Shown: positions 8,867-17,834 of the stretch, one piece after another | How the letters are laid out: the number at the start of each line of letters is the position of its first letter | How positions within the stretch are numbered: position 1 is the stretch's first letter | Assembly (NCBI RefSeq): GCF_000483485.1 | Contig: NZ_KI519609.1 | Span: forward strand, 624,072-688,071 | Direction: 5' to 3' | DNA from: Thiomicrorhabdus chilensis DSM 12352 | GTDB taxonomy: Bacteria; Pseudomonadota; Gammaproteobacteria; Thiomicrospirales; Thiomicrospiraceae | Length of the DNA: 64,000 nucleotides | Position numbers and translations under genes: made by a program | The notes under the pieces: generated by a model | Databases searched by the model: none | Seen by the model: only the letters and a program-made list of their open reading frames with translations | What the model was told of the DNA's origin: nothing

Positions 8867-10051
8867 ATGGCAAGTAAAAAAGTTTTAGTCACCGGTGGCG
8901 CAGGCTTTATTGGTTCTGCCGTTATAAGGCATTTAATCGATGATACAGACCATTCGGTTGTTAATGTCGATAAACTTACCTACGCGGGGAATTTAGAGTC
9001 GCTTAACAGTGTTAGCGATAATCCACGGTATGCTTTTGAGCAAGTCGATATTTGTAATGGCGTAGAATTAAAGCGTGTATTTGCAGAATATCAGCCTGAT
9101 GTGGTAATGCATCTGGCGGCAGAATCACACGTAGACCGTTCTATTGACGGCCCAGGTGAATTTATCCAAACCAATATCGTCGGAACCTACACTTTGTTGG
9201 AACAAGCACGAACCTATTGGATTCAACTCGAAGGCGACAAAAAGGCAAGCTTCCGCTTTCATCACATTTCTACCGACGAAGTATATGGTGACCTACCGCA
9301 CCCGGAAGATGACATCCTGAGCGCTAACCCGGCTGTCATCCCGACCGAAGCGGAGGGATCTCTAGCCGGCAAAAACCTACCGCTTTTTACAGAAAAAACG
9401 GCCTATGCCCCTAGCTCACCTTACAGTGCCTCCAAGGCAGGCAGTGATCATTTAGTAAGAGCGTGGCAACGAACTTACGGCCTGCCAACCCTAGTCACCA
9501 ACTGCTCAAACAACTACGGCCCATATCATTTTCCGGAGAAACTCGTTCCGTTAATGATTTTGAATGCTCTTGAAGGCAAGCCCCTGCCGGTTTATGGCAA
9601 AGGCAATCAAATCCGAGATTGGCTTTATGTCGAAGACCATGCCAGGGCACTGGTTCTCGTAGCCACACAAGGCAAAGTAGGCGAAACCTACAATATCGGT
9701 GGCCACAACGAAAAACAAAATATTGAAGTGGTCAAAACCATTTGCGATATTTTGGATGAACTGGTTCCACCTCAAAACGTCATCCCGAGCGAAGTCGAGG
9801 GATCTTCAAACGGTGCTAAGCCAATTAATTCTTATCAAGAATTGGTTACTTATGTAAGTGATCGCCCTGGCCATGATATGCGCTATGCCATTGATGCCAG
9901 CAAAATCCAACGCGAACTCGGCTGGACACCACAAGAGACCTTTGAATCCGGCATCCGTAAAACCGTGCAATGGTATTTAGACAACCAAGCCTGGTGCCAA
10001 CATGTGCAAGACGGCAGTTATCAAAGACAAAGATTAGGAAGTAAACAATGA
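8867..10051 (+). CDS. rfbB: dTDP-glucose 4,6-dehydratase with two repeat-encoded inserts
   Basis: RfbB converts dTDP-glucose to dTDP-4-keto-6-deoxyglucose. The Rossmann motif [14 protein letters not shown], the substrate motif [12 protein letters not shown], the acidic pair in STDEVYGDL and catalytic Tyr/Lys in [12 protein letters not shown] are intact. The ATG at 8867 is preferred to the one at 8843, since family members start a few residues before the Rossmann motif; it lies four bases after the previous stop. The 394-residue chain is about 35-40 longer than usual. The excess comes from two in-frame copies of the repeat half-site: residues 157-164 (VIPTEAEGS, just before the catalytic segment) and 305-313 (VIPSEVEGS, toward the C-terminus). 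The stop overlaps the rfbA start as ATGA. Confidence 0.94.
   Translation: MASKKVLVTGGAGFIGSAVIRHLIDDTDHSVVNVDKLTYAGNLESLNSVSDNPRYAFEQVDICNGVELKRVFAEYQPDVVMHLAAESHVDRSIDGPGEFIQTNIVGTYTLLEQARTYWIQLEGDKKASFRFHHISTDEVYGDLPHPEDDILSANPAVIPTEAEGSLAGKNLPLFTEKTAYAPSSPYSASKAGSDHLVRAWQRTYGLPTLVTNCSNNYGPYHFPEKLVPLMILNALEGKPLPVYGKGNQIRDWLYVEDHARALVLVATQGKVGETYNIGGHNEKQNIEVVKTICDILDELVPPQNVIPSEVEGSSNGAKPINSYQELVTYVSDRPGHDMRYAIDASKIQRELGWTPQETFESGIRKTVQWYLDNQAWCQHVQDGSYQRQRLGSKQ
9311..9363. repeat. palindromic repeat half-sites inside rfbB, first position
   Basis: A short degenerate half GACATCCTGAGCGCT is followed by TGTCATCCCGACC...GAGGGATCTCT at 9334-9363. It is translated in the same frame as the glmS copy. 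Confidence 0.75.
9779..9806. repeat. palindromic repeat half-site inside rfbB, second position
   Basis: GTCATCCCGAGCGAAGTCG then AGGGATCTT, identical over nearly all positions to the intergenic copy at 4294. It again encodes VIPSEVEGS. Confidence 0.75.
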
Positions 10052-10923
10052 AAGGCATCATCCTAGCTGGAGGCAGCGGCACACGACTCTACCCCATTAC
10101 TAAAGGTGTATCCAAACAGCTCCTGCCTATTTACGATAAACCGATGATCTACTATCCCATCTCGGTACTCATGTTGGCGGGGATTCAAGACATCCTGATT
10201 ATCACTACACCTGAAGATCAAGCTGGATTCATCCGTATGCTTGGCGATGGTTCAGAATTTGGTATTAACCTAACTTATGCCGTGCAGCCAAGTCCGGATG
10301 GATTAGCCCAAGCTTTTACCATTGGCGAAGAGTTTATTGGCAATGACAGCGTATGCCTTGTTTTGGGTGACAACATATTTTGGGGCCAGGGGTTCACTCC
10401 AATTCTCAAACGTGCGGCACACCGTCAAACAGGTGCGACTGTTTTTGGGTATCAAGTAAAAGACCCAGAACGTTTTGGTGTAGTGGCTTTTGATGAAAAC
10501 CAAAAAGCAATCAGCATTGAAGAAAAACCAGAAGAACCAAAATCCAACTTCGCTGTGACTGGACTGTACTTTTATGATAATGATGTCGTCGAAATGGCAA
10601 AAAATGTTAAGCCTTCTCACCGTGGTGAGCTAGAAATCACCACCATCAATCAAATGTACATGGAACGTGGTGATTTGAATGTTGAGTTGTTGGGGCGTGG
10701 TTTTGCCTGGCTAGATACCGGTACCCACGAAAGCTTGTTAGAAGCGGCCATGTTTGTTGAAACCATAGAAAAACGCCAAGGCTACAAAATCGCCTGTTTA
10801 GAGGAGATTGCATGGCGCAATGGATGGTTAAGCGATGAACAAGTTATGCAAACAGCCAAGGCACTTTCCAAAAACAGTTATGGGGAGTATTTAAGTGATT
10901 TGCTCAAAGGCGAACTAAAGTGA
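10048..10923 (+). CDS. rfbA: glucose-1-phosphate thymidylyltransferase
   Basis: RfbA makes dTDP-glucose from dTTP and glucose-1-phosphate. The 291-residue protein carries the nucleotidyltransferase signature GGSGTRLYP with [15 protein letters not shown], the EEKP loop ([11 protein letters not shown]) and the [10 protein letters not shown] segment. Length matches the family (about 290). Coupled to rfbB by an ATGA overlap and to the next aminotransferase gene by an overlap of four bases. The rfbB/rfbA pair without rfbC or rfbD implies a 4-amino-4,6-dideoxy sugar rather than rhamnose. Confidence 0.96.
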   Translation: MKGIILAGGSGTRLYPITKGVSKQLLPIYDKPMIYYPISVLMLAGIQDILIITTPEDQAGFIRMLGDGSEFGINLTYAVQPSPDGLAQAFTIGEEFIGNDSVCLVLGDNIFWGQGFTPILKRAAHRQTGATVFGYQVKDPERFGVVAFDENQKAISIEEKPEEPKSNFAVTGLYFYDNDVVEMAKNVKPSHRGELEITTINQMYMERGDLNVELLGRGFAWLDTGTHESLLEAAMFVETIEKRQGYKIACLEEIAWRNGWLSDEQVMQTAKALSKNSYGEYLSDLLKGELK

Positions 10924-12008
10924 TACCCGTCACTAAGTCTTATTTACCAAATAAAAAAAAATACAAAACTTATGTGGATCGTATTTACGAATCTGCCTGG
11001 TTAACCAATAACGGTTCTTTGTTAAGAGAGCTTGAACAGCGGTTGGCTGAATATTTAGGCGTAAAGCATTTGATCTGTGTGGCCAACGGGTCACTAGCCC
11101 TGCAATTAGCTTACAAGGCACTCGATTTAAAAGGTGAAGTCATTACCACGCCCTTTAGCTTTGCCGCCACCACCAGCACGCTGGCTTGGGAGGGCTTGAC
11201 GCCAGTATTTGCTGATATTGACCCTAACACATTTAACCTTGATCCAAACAATATTGAGCCATTGATTACCAAAGACGCCAGCGCAATTGTACCGGTACAT
11301 GTGTTTGGCAATCCTTGTCAGGTTGAAGTAATCCAAGCCATTGCCGATAAACACAACCTAAAAGTCATTTACGATGCCGCCCACGCCTTTGGCACAGACT
11401 ATACCGACCAAAACGGCCATACCCAAAGCGTGCTCAACTACGGTGACATCAGCACCATTAGTTTTCACGCCACCAAACTCTTTCACACCATCGAAGGCGG
11501 GGCGGTCATTACCAATGACGATGACATCGCCAGAAAAGTCCGACTACTGATTAACTTTGGTATTACCGGTCCCACCACCATTGAATCGGTCGGCACAAAT
11601 GCCAAAATGAACGAATTTGAAGCGGCAATGGGTTTATGCGTGCTCGATGAAATCGAGACCATCAAAAGCGAACGCCAACGAATATGGCAGACCTATCAAC
11701 AACAATTATCAGGCTTGGTGCAATTCCAACAATGGAATCCAAAAAGCCAAAACAACCATGCCTATGCGCCCGTTTTATTTGAAAGCGAAGCACAACTGCT
11801 TCAAGTCGAAGCCAAGTTGAAAGAAAACAACATTCTCGCAAGACGCTACTTCTACCCAAGCTTAGATACATTAGATTACCTAAAAAATAACCAGGCCTGC
11901 TTAAACTCAAGAGATATTGCCAGTCGGATTTTATGTTTGCCTATTTATCCTAGCTTGTTAGTTGAGCAGCAACAAAAAGTCATAGATATTTTAAAGGGTG
12001 GGTTATGA
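10920..12008 (+). CDS. DegT/DnrJ/EryC1 sugar aminotransferase (VioA/FdtB-like)
   Basis: A PLP-dependent sugar transaminase of 362 residues. The PLP lysine is K186 in [15 protein letters not shown], and the [15 protein letters not shown] and YDAAHAFG motifs are typical. With rfbB and rfbA next to it, the likely reaction is transamination of dTDP-4-keto-6-deoxyglucose at C4 (or of a C3-keto isomer) with glutamate. It starts at GTG 10920, overlapping the rfbA stop. An octamer CAGGCCTG is at 11892-11899. The next gene begins as ATGA on its stop. A specific symbol is not assigned because VioA, FdtB and WecE-like enzymes cannot be told apart by eye. Confidence 0.87.
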   Translation: MIPVTKSYLPNKKKYKTYVDRIYESAWLTNNGSLLRELEQRLAEYLGVKHLICVANGSLALQLAYKALDLKGEVITTPFSFAATTSTLAWEGLTPVFADIDPNTFNLDPNNIEPLITKDASAIVPVHVFGNPCQVEVIQAIADKHNLKVIYDAAHAFGTDYTDQNGHTQSVLNYGDISTISFHATKLFHTIEGGAVITNDDDIARKVRLLINFGITGPTTIESVGTNAKMNEFEAAMGLCVLDEIETIKSERQRIWQTYQQQLSGLVQFQQWNPKSQNNHAYAPVLFESEAQLLQVEAKLKENNILARRYFYPSLDTLDYLKNNQACLNSRDIASRILCLPIYPSLLVEQQQKVIDILKGGL

Positions 12009-12700
12009 TCTGTTCAGTAATGCAGCCCTATTTATTCCCGTATATAGGTTATTACCAACTGGTACAGTCGGCAGATGTGTTTATTTTTTATGATGATGTT
12101 ACATTTATTAAACAGAGTTATATAAATCGTAATTCAATTTTAGTAAATGGCAAACAACAGCGATTTACCCTCCCTGTACCAAAATTATCCTCAAATATTT
12201 TGATACAGGACTTACTTTATGGTCAGGATAGAAAAGTATTAAAATCCATTAAACAGTCCTATTCAAAAGCACCATTCTTTAAAGATGTATATCCAATTAT
12301 TGAATGTGTGTTTAACCAGCAGAACCGGTCAATTAATCACGTAAATCGACTGAGCATAGAGTCGGTTTTTAAGTACTTAGGCGTTGAAAAGCAACTCTTT
12401 AATGCAAGTGAACTCGATTACAATAGAGAATTAGATAGGGCTGATAGGCTTATTGAATTGTGTAAGCACTTCGGTTGTAAAGAATATATCAATTCACCTG
12501 GTGGTCGTGAATTGTATGAACCTCAATACTTTACTGAACATGGTATTAAACTCGGGTTTATTGAAAATATGCAAACGCAATATCAACAATTAAAGTCTGA
12601 TGAATTTGTACCTTATCTTTCAATAATTGATGTGTTAATGAATTGCAGTAAAGACCAAGTTATTGAAATGTTAAATAACTATGAAGTCTCACCAATCTAA
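12005..12700 (+). CDS. WbqC-like family protein
   Basis: The 231-residue product matches the WbqC-like family: the N-terminus SVMQPYLFPYIGYYQLV, the VFIFYDDVTFIKQSYINRN segment and INSPGGRELY are typical. Members occur in O-antigen and related gene clusters next to aminotransferases. They are thought to take part in making or acylating unusual sugars, but the exact activity is not settled. It overlaps the upstream aminotransferase stop (ATGA), which supports a joint role in finishing the amino sugar. Confidence 0.8.
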   Translation: MICSVMQPYLFPYIGYYQLVQSADVFIFYDDVTFIKQSYINRNSILVNGKQQRFTLPVPKLSSNILIQDLLYGQDRKVLKSIKQSYSKAPFFKDVYPIIECVFNQQNRSINHVNRLSIESVFKYLGVEKQLFNASELDYNRELDRADRLIELCKHFGCKEYINSPGGRELYEPQYFTEHGIKLGFIENMQTQYQQLKSDEFVPYLSIIDVLMNCSKDQVIEMLNNYEVSPI

Positions 12701-12728
12701 TGAGAAATAATTTAAAAGTGATTGTGGA

Positions 12729-13679
12729 ATGAAAGAGTTAGGCGGTTATTTTGAATTAGAGCTGAATCAAGGCGAGCCTTATCATAAAAATGCGCTTGCC
12801 TTAAATAGTGCCCGAAATTGTTTTAAATACATTTTAAAAGCAAAGCAGCCTCCTAAAGTTTACATTCCGGCTTATTGTTGCGATAGTTTGATTGAGTCGC
12901 TGCAAGCTGAAAATATCGACTATGCGTTTTATCACATTAATGAACAATTTGAATTGCTTGATTTACCACAACTCAAACCGAACGAAAAACTACTTTATAT
13001 CAATTACTTTGCGCTGAAATCAGAATACGTTAGAAATCTGCATTCGCAATATGGTGAGGCTTTGATTGTTGATAACACTCAAGCGTTTTTTGAAATGCCA
13101 ATTCAAGGTGTCGATACCTTTTACAGCCCAAGAAAGTTTTTTGGGGTCGCTGATGGCGGTTATCTCTATACCGATAGGTTACTTGAACAAGACTTGGAGC
13201 AAGACCATTCCGCCAGTCGTTTTACCCAACTGCTAGGGCGCTATGAAAACACAGCTAGTGAGTTTTATAACCACTATCAAACATCAGAAAACGCACTCAT
13301 TAACCAGCCGATTAAATGGATGTCTAAACTCACGCAAGGGATTCTAAAATCACTCGACTATAATAAAATCGCCCTAACTCGGCAACGCAATTTTTGGGCG
13401 TTAGAAGCATTTCTTGGTGAAAAAAATCAGTTTAAAGGCATTTGCTTAACTGACTTTGTGCCAATGGTCTATCCTTATTTAACGGACGATTTAAAGTTAA
13501 GAAGTCGCTTAATTGAAAATAAAATCTACATTGCAAAATATTGGATGGATGCGATAGAGCGAGTGAATGAACAAGAAAAGCATATGATTGAAAATGTCGT
13601 TTACCTACCGATTGATCAGCGCATCAAATTTAACGGGTTAAATAAGATAAAAAAGGTTGTGCAAAATGAAGCCATTTAG
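12729..13679 (+). CDS. aminotransferase-fold (DegT-like) protein of unknown activity
   Basis: A 316-residue protein that reads as a divergent type I PLP fold: ALNSARNCFKYILKA resembles the cofactor phosphate loop, YIPAYCCDSLIESL the substrate side, and DTFYSPRKFFGVADGGYLYT the PLP-lysine region, where K would be near residue 137. It is shorter and more diverged than the aminotransferase at 10920, so it may be a transaminase or a non-catalytic relative. It ends overlapping the acetyltransferase gene by 14 bases. Its place in an amino-sugar operon supports a sugar-modifying role. Function not known. Confidence 0.65.
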   Translation: MKELGGYFELELNQGEPYHKNALALNSARNCFKYILKAKQPPKVYIPAYCCDSLIESLQAENIDYAFYHINEQFELLDLPQLKPNEKLLYINYFALKSEYVRNLHSQYGEALIVDNTQAFFEMPIQGVDTFYSPRKFFGVADGGYLYTDRLLEQDLEQDHSASRFTQLLGRYENTASEFYNHYQTSENALINQPIKWMSKLTQGILKSLDYNKIALTRQRNFWALEAFLGEKNQFKGICLTDFVPMVYPYLTDDLKLRSRLIENKIYIAKYWMDAIERVNEQEKHMIENVVYLPIDQRIKFNGLNKIKKVVQNEAI

Positions 13680-14244
13680 TGAATTGAAATCGAGTTATCG
13701 AATTTATTTGCGGGCATTTACCGTTGATGACGCTAAAACTACCCATGCTTGGCGTATTGACGATGAAGTGACCGAAACACTTGTTGGGCGGAAGTATTTT
13801 GTTTCGCCCGATTACGAAAAAAAATGGGTCAATGATGCCATTTTTTCACCCGGCAACAGTGTCAAACTGGCGGTCTGTTTTAAAGATACACATCAACATA
13901 TAGGAAACGCCTATTTTGATAATGTTGATACCTTTAATCAAAATGCAATGTTCAGTTTATTGATTGGTGAAAAATCCTTTTGGGGTAAAGGGATAGGCAC
14001 AGAGCTGACTATGCTGATGCTGAATTACGGTTTTTACGAAATGAACCTAAAGCGAATTTACTCTTATCAGTTGAAAGATAATATGGGTTCCATCAAGGTG
14101 CATGATAAATGTGGTTTTGTGCAAGAAGGTGTCTTACGAAAAGCAGTGTTTAAACACGGCGAACTCGTTGACTTAAATGTCATGGGGATTCTAAAAGAAG
14201 AGTTTGATCAAAAAGTCATGGCAATGCTCGAAGAGAAAGCTTGA
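13666..14244 (+). CDS. GNAT acetyltransferase (RimJ/RimL type), probable sugar N-acetyltransferase
   Basis: A 192-residue GNAT enzyme. The acetyl-CoA loop is visible as GKGIGTELTMLMLNYGF, and NMGSIKVHDKCGFVQEGVLR is the usual C-terminal strand-helix pair. I start at ATG 13666, with AGG near 13653, not the TTG nine bases upstream. Located after two PLP-fold genes, it probably acetylates the 4-amino group of the dTDP-linked sugar, as WecD or VioB-like enzymes do; this is inference from context. Confidence 0.82.
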   Translation: MKPFSELKSSYRIYLRAFTVDDAKTTHAWRIDDEVTETLVGRKYFVSPDYEKKWVNDAIFSPGNSVKLAVCFKDTHQHIGNAYFDNVDTFNQNAMFSLLIGEKSFWGKGIGTELTMLMLNYGFYEMNLKRIYSYQLKDNMGSIKVHDKCGFVQEGVLRKAVFKHGELVDLNVMGILKEEFDQKVMAMLEEKA

Positions 14245-14245
14245 A

Positions 14246-15007
14246 GTGCAAACTTTATTTCGATTTACTCCGCATAACACAGCTTATAAAGATGAGGTGA
14301 TAACTCATCTGCGATTATGGTTCTCTAAGCCTGATGCCTTTAATGACCCCTTGGATTCAAGACTAGATTATCGTCAAGTGTATTATAAACAAGAGATTGA
14401 AGATTTTTGGCATGGTTTTTTGCAAAGCAAGCCAGATCATCCACAAACAATCGATGAAATATTGCAACGCTGGGCTAGTAATGCCAGTTTTGTTGAACAG
14501 CAGAATAAGGTCTTTAATCAGTTCCGAACCCAAATAGGGGTGTGTTGTTTTTCAGCATCACCCTGCAACATCTTGATGTGGTCGCATTACGCTAACAACC
14601 ATAAAGGGATTGTTTACGAATTTAAGCCAGATTTATTTATGGATTCAACAACAAGCAGCTTTAAAGGTCATCCTCTAAAAGTCGATTATGCAGAAGATAA
14701 TGAATACGATTTACTTTCTTATACGCTGACAGGCAAGCCCAAGCAAGACCAGTTTGTTACCGAGCAATTAACCAAAGCAAAAGATTGGGAATATGAACAA
14801 GAGTTTCGTTTCATTGACCTGAATGGAAATGGTAATAAATCGTTTAGAAAAGAGTCTTTAAAAACGATTGTTTTTGGTGCAAAAACGTCAACAGATGAAA
14901 TTGCAAGAATACAGAACTTGTGCAGTCAACAAGGTTTAGACCATTTAGCATTTCAGCAAGCTATTTTTAAATCTGGTAAATTTGAACTTGAGTTGATTGA
15001 CTTATAA
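14246..15007 (+). CDS. DUF2971-type protein
   Basis: A 253-residue protein matching the DUF2971 pattern: an N-terminal LFRFTP...WFSKPDAFNDPLD segment, the CCFSASPCNILMWSHYANNHKGIVYEF core, and a C-terminal KTIVFGAK stretch. The family is widespread, with no assigned function, and is often seen in mobile or defence surroundings. The GTG at 14246, right after the upstream stop, is preferred, because starting earlier would overlap the acetyltransferase by 41 bases. It is an unusual guest in a polysaccharide operon and is followed directly by a terminator-like hairpin. Confidence 0.7.
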   Translation: MQTLFRFTPHNTAYKDEVITHLRLWFSKPDAFNDPLDSRLDYRQVYYKQEIEDFWHGFLQSKPDHPQTIDEILQRWASNASFVEQQNKVFNQFRTQIGVCCFSASPCNILMWSHYANNHKGIVYEFKPDLFMDSTTSSFKGHPLKVDYAEDNEYDLLSYTLTGKPKQDQFVTEQLTKAKDWEYEQEFRFIDLNGNGNKSFRKESLKTIVFGAKTSTDEIARIQNLCSQQGLDHLAFQQAIFKSGKFELELIDL

Positions 15008-15031
15008 AAACCACCAGGCCTGGCGGTTTTT
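15006..15031. terminator. near-perfect inverted repeat resembling an intrinsic terminator, octamer at centre
   Basis: Two 13-base arms, AAAAACCACCAGG and CCTGGCGGTTTTT, pair with one mismatch. The stem ends in an A-run on one side and a T-run on the other, so it could terminate on either strand. The octamer CAGGCCTG (15015-15022) forms the centre. It overlaps the stop of the DUF2971 gene and precedes wzx within one transcription direction, so if active it would divide the cluster or act as an attenuator. Confidence 0.65.
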
Positions 15032-15050
15032 GGATGTAAATGAGAAAAAA

Positions 15051-16565
15051 TTGAAGCCCGTATCCCTAAAGAAAAACATTATTGCCTCTTATATCAGCCA
15101 AGCTTATGTGGTGTTAGTGGGTATTTTGGTATTGCCGTTTTACATTACCGAAATGGGCGCAGAGGCCTATGGCTTGGTGGGTTTTTTTGCTATGTTGCAA
15201 GCCATGTTTGGCTTGCTGGATTTAGGCTTAACCCCGACTATTGGGCGTGAAACGGCTCGATACCGCGCTGGGGTGCATAGCGATGTCATGTTTAGCCAGC
15301 TTTATCGTACGCTGAATTTGATTTTTATCGGCATCGCTCTATTAGGCGGTGGGGTTTTATTTTTATCCGCTGGGACGATTGCTGAAAAATGGCTCAATAT
15401 CGAAGCGCTAACCTTGCAAGAAGTCGTATTTGCGCTGCAAGTGATGGCGATCAGTGTCGCTTTGCGTTGGATGACAGGGCTTTATCGTGGTGTGGTGACT
15501 GGAAGTGAACAGCTGGTATGGTTGAGCGGGTTTAATGTACTTATCGCTACCTTGCGTTTTTTACTGGTGTTTCCAGTCATGTGGTCATGGGGCGCAACCC
15601 CAACGGTGTTTTTTAGTTATCAACTGGGCGTGGCGTTATTAGAGTTTGTTGGGTTATGGCTAAAAGCCAATCAACTCAAACCCAAGCTTACCGCAGCACA
15701 AAAAGCGCAACTGGTGTGGTCGTTAAAGCCGATAAAACCTTATTTAACGTTTGCATTAAGCATAGCCTTGACCTCGGGCTTGTGGGTGGTCGTCACACAA
15801 ACCGATAAATTGATTATGTCCAATTTATTAACGCTAGAAAACTACGGCTATTTCACGCTGGCGGTATTAGTAGCTAGTGGCATTATGATGATAGGTGGGC
15901 CAATTAGTGGTGCAATAATGCCAAGAATGGCAAAGCTAGAAGCAGAAGGTAAACGTGACGAATTAATAAAAGTGTATCGTAATGCCACCCAGATTATTAC
16001 CGTCATCGCGGGTAGCGTCAGCATTATGCTTGTGGTTTTTGCAGAGCCGATTTTATATGTTTGGACAGGTGATCAAAAAATCGTTGAAACGGCCGCGCCG
16101 ATTTTGCAACTCTATGCCGCAGGTTATGGGTTGATCGTTGTGGGAGCGTTTCCTTATTACCTGCAATATGCACTAGGTAAACTCAAGTTGCATATAATAG
16201 GAAGCTTGCTATTTATATTAATTCTGCTCCCTGTACTTTGGTATGCAACTGAGAAATATGGAATGGTTGGCGCTGGTTATGCATGGTTAATTGTTAATTT
16301 AATTTACTTTGTCATTTGGACAGCCGTTGTGCACATGGCTTATGCGCCAGGCTTGCATTTTAAGTGGCTAATAAACGACATTGCTAAACTTCTCGTCTTG
16401 CCAGTTAGTACTGCTTTGATATTAGCGACTATATTTATTGACACTAACCGATTAGTAATGTTGCTTGAACTTGCTGTGATTGGAGGAGTCATATTAATGA
16501 TAGCAACTGTTTTTTCAGAAGAAATTAAAAGTAGATTTAAATTAAAGAGTTTATATGGAAGATAA
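15051..16565 (+). CDS. wzx: Wzx-type polysaccharide flippase
   Basis: A polytopic membrane protein of about 504 residues in the MOP/PST family. It would flip the undecaprenyl-linked repeat unit across the inner membrane. Around twelve hydrophobic segments are readable, beginning with IIASYISQAYVVLVGILVL. The family pattern GAEAYGLVGFFAMLQAMFGLLDLGL with PTIGRETARY follows the first helices. The open frame extends back to 14997 across the hairpin; I choose TTG 15051, which has GAG at 15042-15044 and begins MKPVSLKKN. It overlaps the next gene by 11 bases. Confidence 0.85.
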   Translation: MKPVSLKKNIIASYISQAYVVLVGILVLPFYITEMGAEAYGLVGFFAMLQAMFGLLDLGLTPTIGRETARYRAGVHSDVMFSQLYRTLNLIFIGIALLGGGVLFLSAGTIAEKWLNIEALTLQEVVFALQVMAISVALRWMTGLYRGVVTGSEQLVWLSGFNVLIATLRFLLVFPVMWSWGATPTVFFSYQLGVALLEFVGLWLKANQLKPKLTAAQKAQLVWSLKPIKPYLTFALSIALTSGLWVVVTQTDKLIMSNLLTLENYGYFTLAVLVASGIMMIGGPISGAIMPRMAKLEAEGKRDELIKVYRNATQIITVIAGSVSIMLVVFAEPILYVWTGDQKIVETAAPILQLYAAGYGLIVVGAFPYYLQYALGKLKLHIIGSLLFILILLPVLWYATEKYGMVGAGYAWLIVNLIYFVIWTAVVHMAYAPGLHFKWLINDIAKLLVLPVSTALILATIFIDTNRLVMLLELAVIGGVILMIATVFSEEIKSRFKLKSLYGR

Positions 16566-17802
16566 AATTAAACTGAAAAAAGAAGCTGGTTGTATTGTCT
16601 TTTTAGGAGGCATGAATGCCATGCCTATGATGTATGCTCTTGAGCTAAAAACACTAGGTTATGAAGTTCTTTATATAGTAGACGCCCCCGCCTCGAACAC
16701 ATTAAGTAGACCTGAAAATCATTTTAAAGATATTGCTTACCCTTACCCTAAATGGATAATTGAGTATCAATTAAAATCGCAAATGCTTCTACCCATTTTT
16801 AGAGCATTTTTTGCAACTAATTTGAAAAAGAAAATTTTTAAAAAATGTAGCAAAGTGCAAGCAGTTTTTTTTAATGGGTTCTTTACTTCATTAATACCAG
16901 CATTCAACGATTGTCAAAATAGAATAGCTTTATCTCATGGTTCTGATTTAGATTCATGGGCCGATTTGGAAGGTCGTGAGAAACTGTCGAATCACTTTTA
17001 TAAACAATCATTTTTCAAATATCTTCCTAAAAATTTGGCAAAGTATCTAATAAAAAAAGTTGTTAATAATCAATATCAGGGTTTTTTAAATGCCGAAAGA
17101 GTTATTTATTTTCCGCAGGGTTTTAATGCAAATGGTGACAGGGTTCTAAACTCGTTAACCAAAAAAGGCGTGAAATGCTTAGAACGGTATGATGCATCTT
17201 TTGAACCTTTAAAAGAACAGAAAAGAGGTATTAACGAAAACCCAGGCAAATTAGTCATTTTTTCAGGTGTTCGCTTTACCTTTAAGACCTTTACTGAAGG
17301 TAATGACGGTTACAGTAAAGGCAATGACATGATGATCGAGGGGCTTGCTAAATTTTACAAAAACTATCCAAATATAGAAATTCATTTTGTAGAAAAAGGG
17401 CCTGATGTAGGAATTGCTAAGAGCTTAATTAATACACTGGGTTTGGAAAAAGCAGTGATTTGGCATAAAGAAATGAAGTTTCTTGATTTGCTAAGGTTGT
17501 ATAAAAAAAGTGATATTTGTTTTGACCAAGTTGGTAAACACTGGATTGGTGCTATTGGATTTTATGCTCTGTGGCTAGGCAAACCATTAATTGCTAACGA
17601 CGAACTACCTGTGCAGCTTGGTGTTTGGCCTAAAGATAATCCAATATTATCTGCCAATACAGGTGATGCTGTTTTTAAGGCACTTGTTACCTTAGCTGAA
17701 GACGGAGTGAGACAAGAGTATTCAGTGCAATCAATGGATTTTGCAGAGAGATATTTGTCACCTCAGAAATTAATGGATCAACTTTTTGACTATGAGTTTT
17801 GA
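16555..17802 (+). CDS. putative GT-B glycosyltransferase
   Basis: A 415-residue protein without a close named match. It looks like a GT-B enzyme: an N-terminal FLGGMNAMPMMYALELKTLGYEV Rossmann start, a mid-protein KLVIFSGVRF strand opening the second domain, and the C-terminal DLLRLYKKSDICFDQVG...GFYALWLGKPLIAND region where glycosyltransferase family 4-like proteins bind the nucleotide-sugar. From here to about 21 kb the DNA is clearly more AT-rich than flanking genes. Likely adds one sugar of the repeat unit; donor and linkage unknown. Confidence 0.65.
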   Translation: MEDKIKLKKEAGCIVFLGGMNAMPMMYALELKTLGYEVLYIVDAPASNTLSRPENHFKDIAYPYPKWIIEYQLKSQMLLPIFRAFFATNLKKKIFKKCSKVQAVFFNGFFTSLIPAFNDCQNRIALSHGSDLDSWADLEGREKLSNHFYKQSFFKYLPKNLAKYLIKKVVNNQYQGFLNAERVIYFPQGFNANGDRVLNSLTKKGVKCLERYDASFEPLKEQKRGINENPGKLVIFSGVRFTFKTFTEGNDGYSKGNDMMIEGLAKFYKNYPNIEIHFVEKGPDVGIAKSLINTLGLEKAVIWHKEMKFLDLLRLYKKSDICFDQVGKHWIGAIGFYALWLGKPLIANDELPVQLGVWPKDNPILSANTGDAVFKALVTLAEDGVRQEYSVQSMDFAERYLSPQKLMDQLFDYEF

Positions 17803-17834
17803 ATTCCTTTTAAGTTTAAAGTTAGGATTTATAA

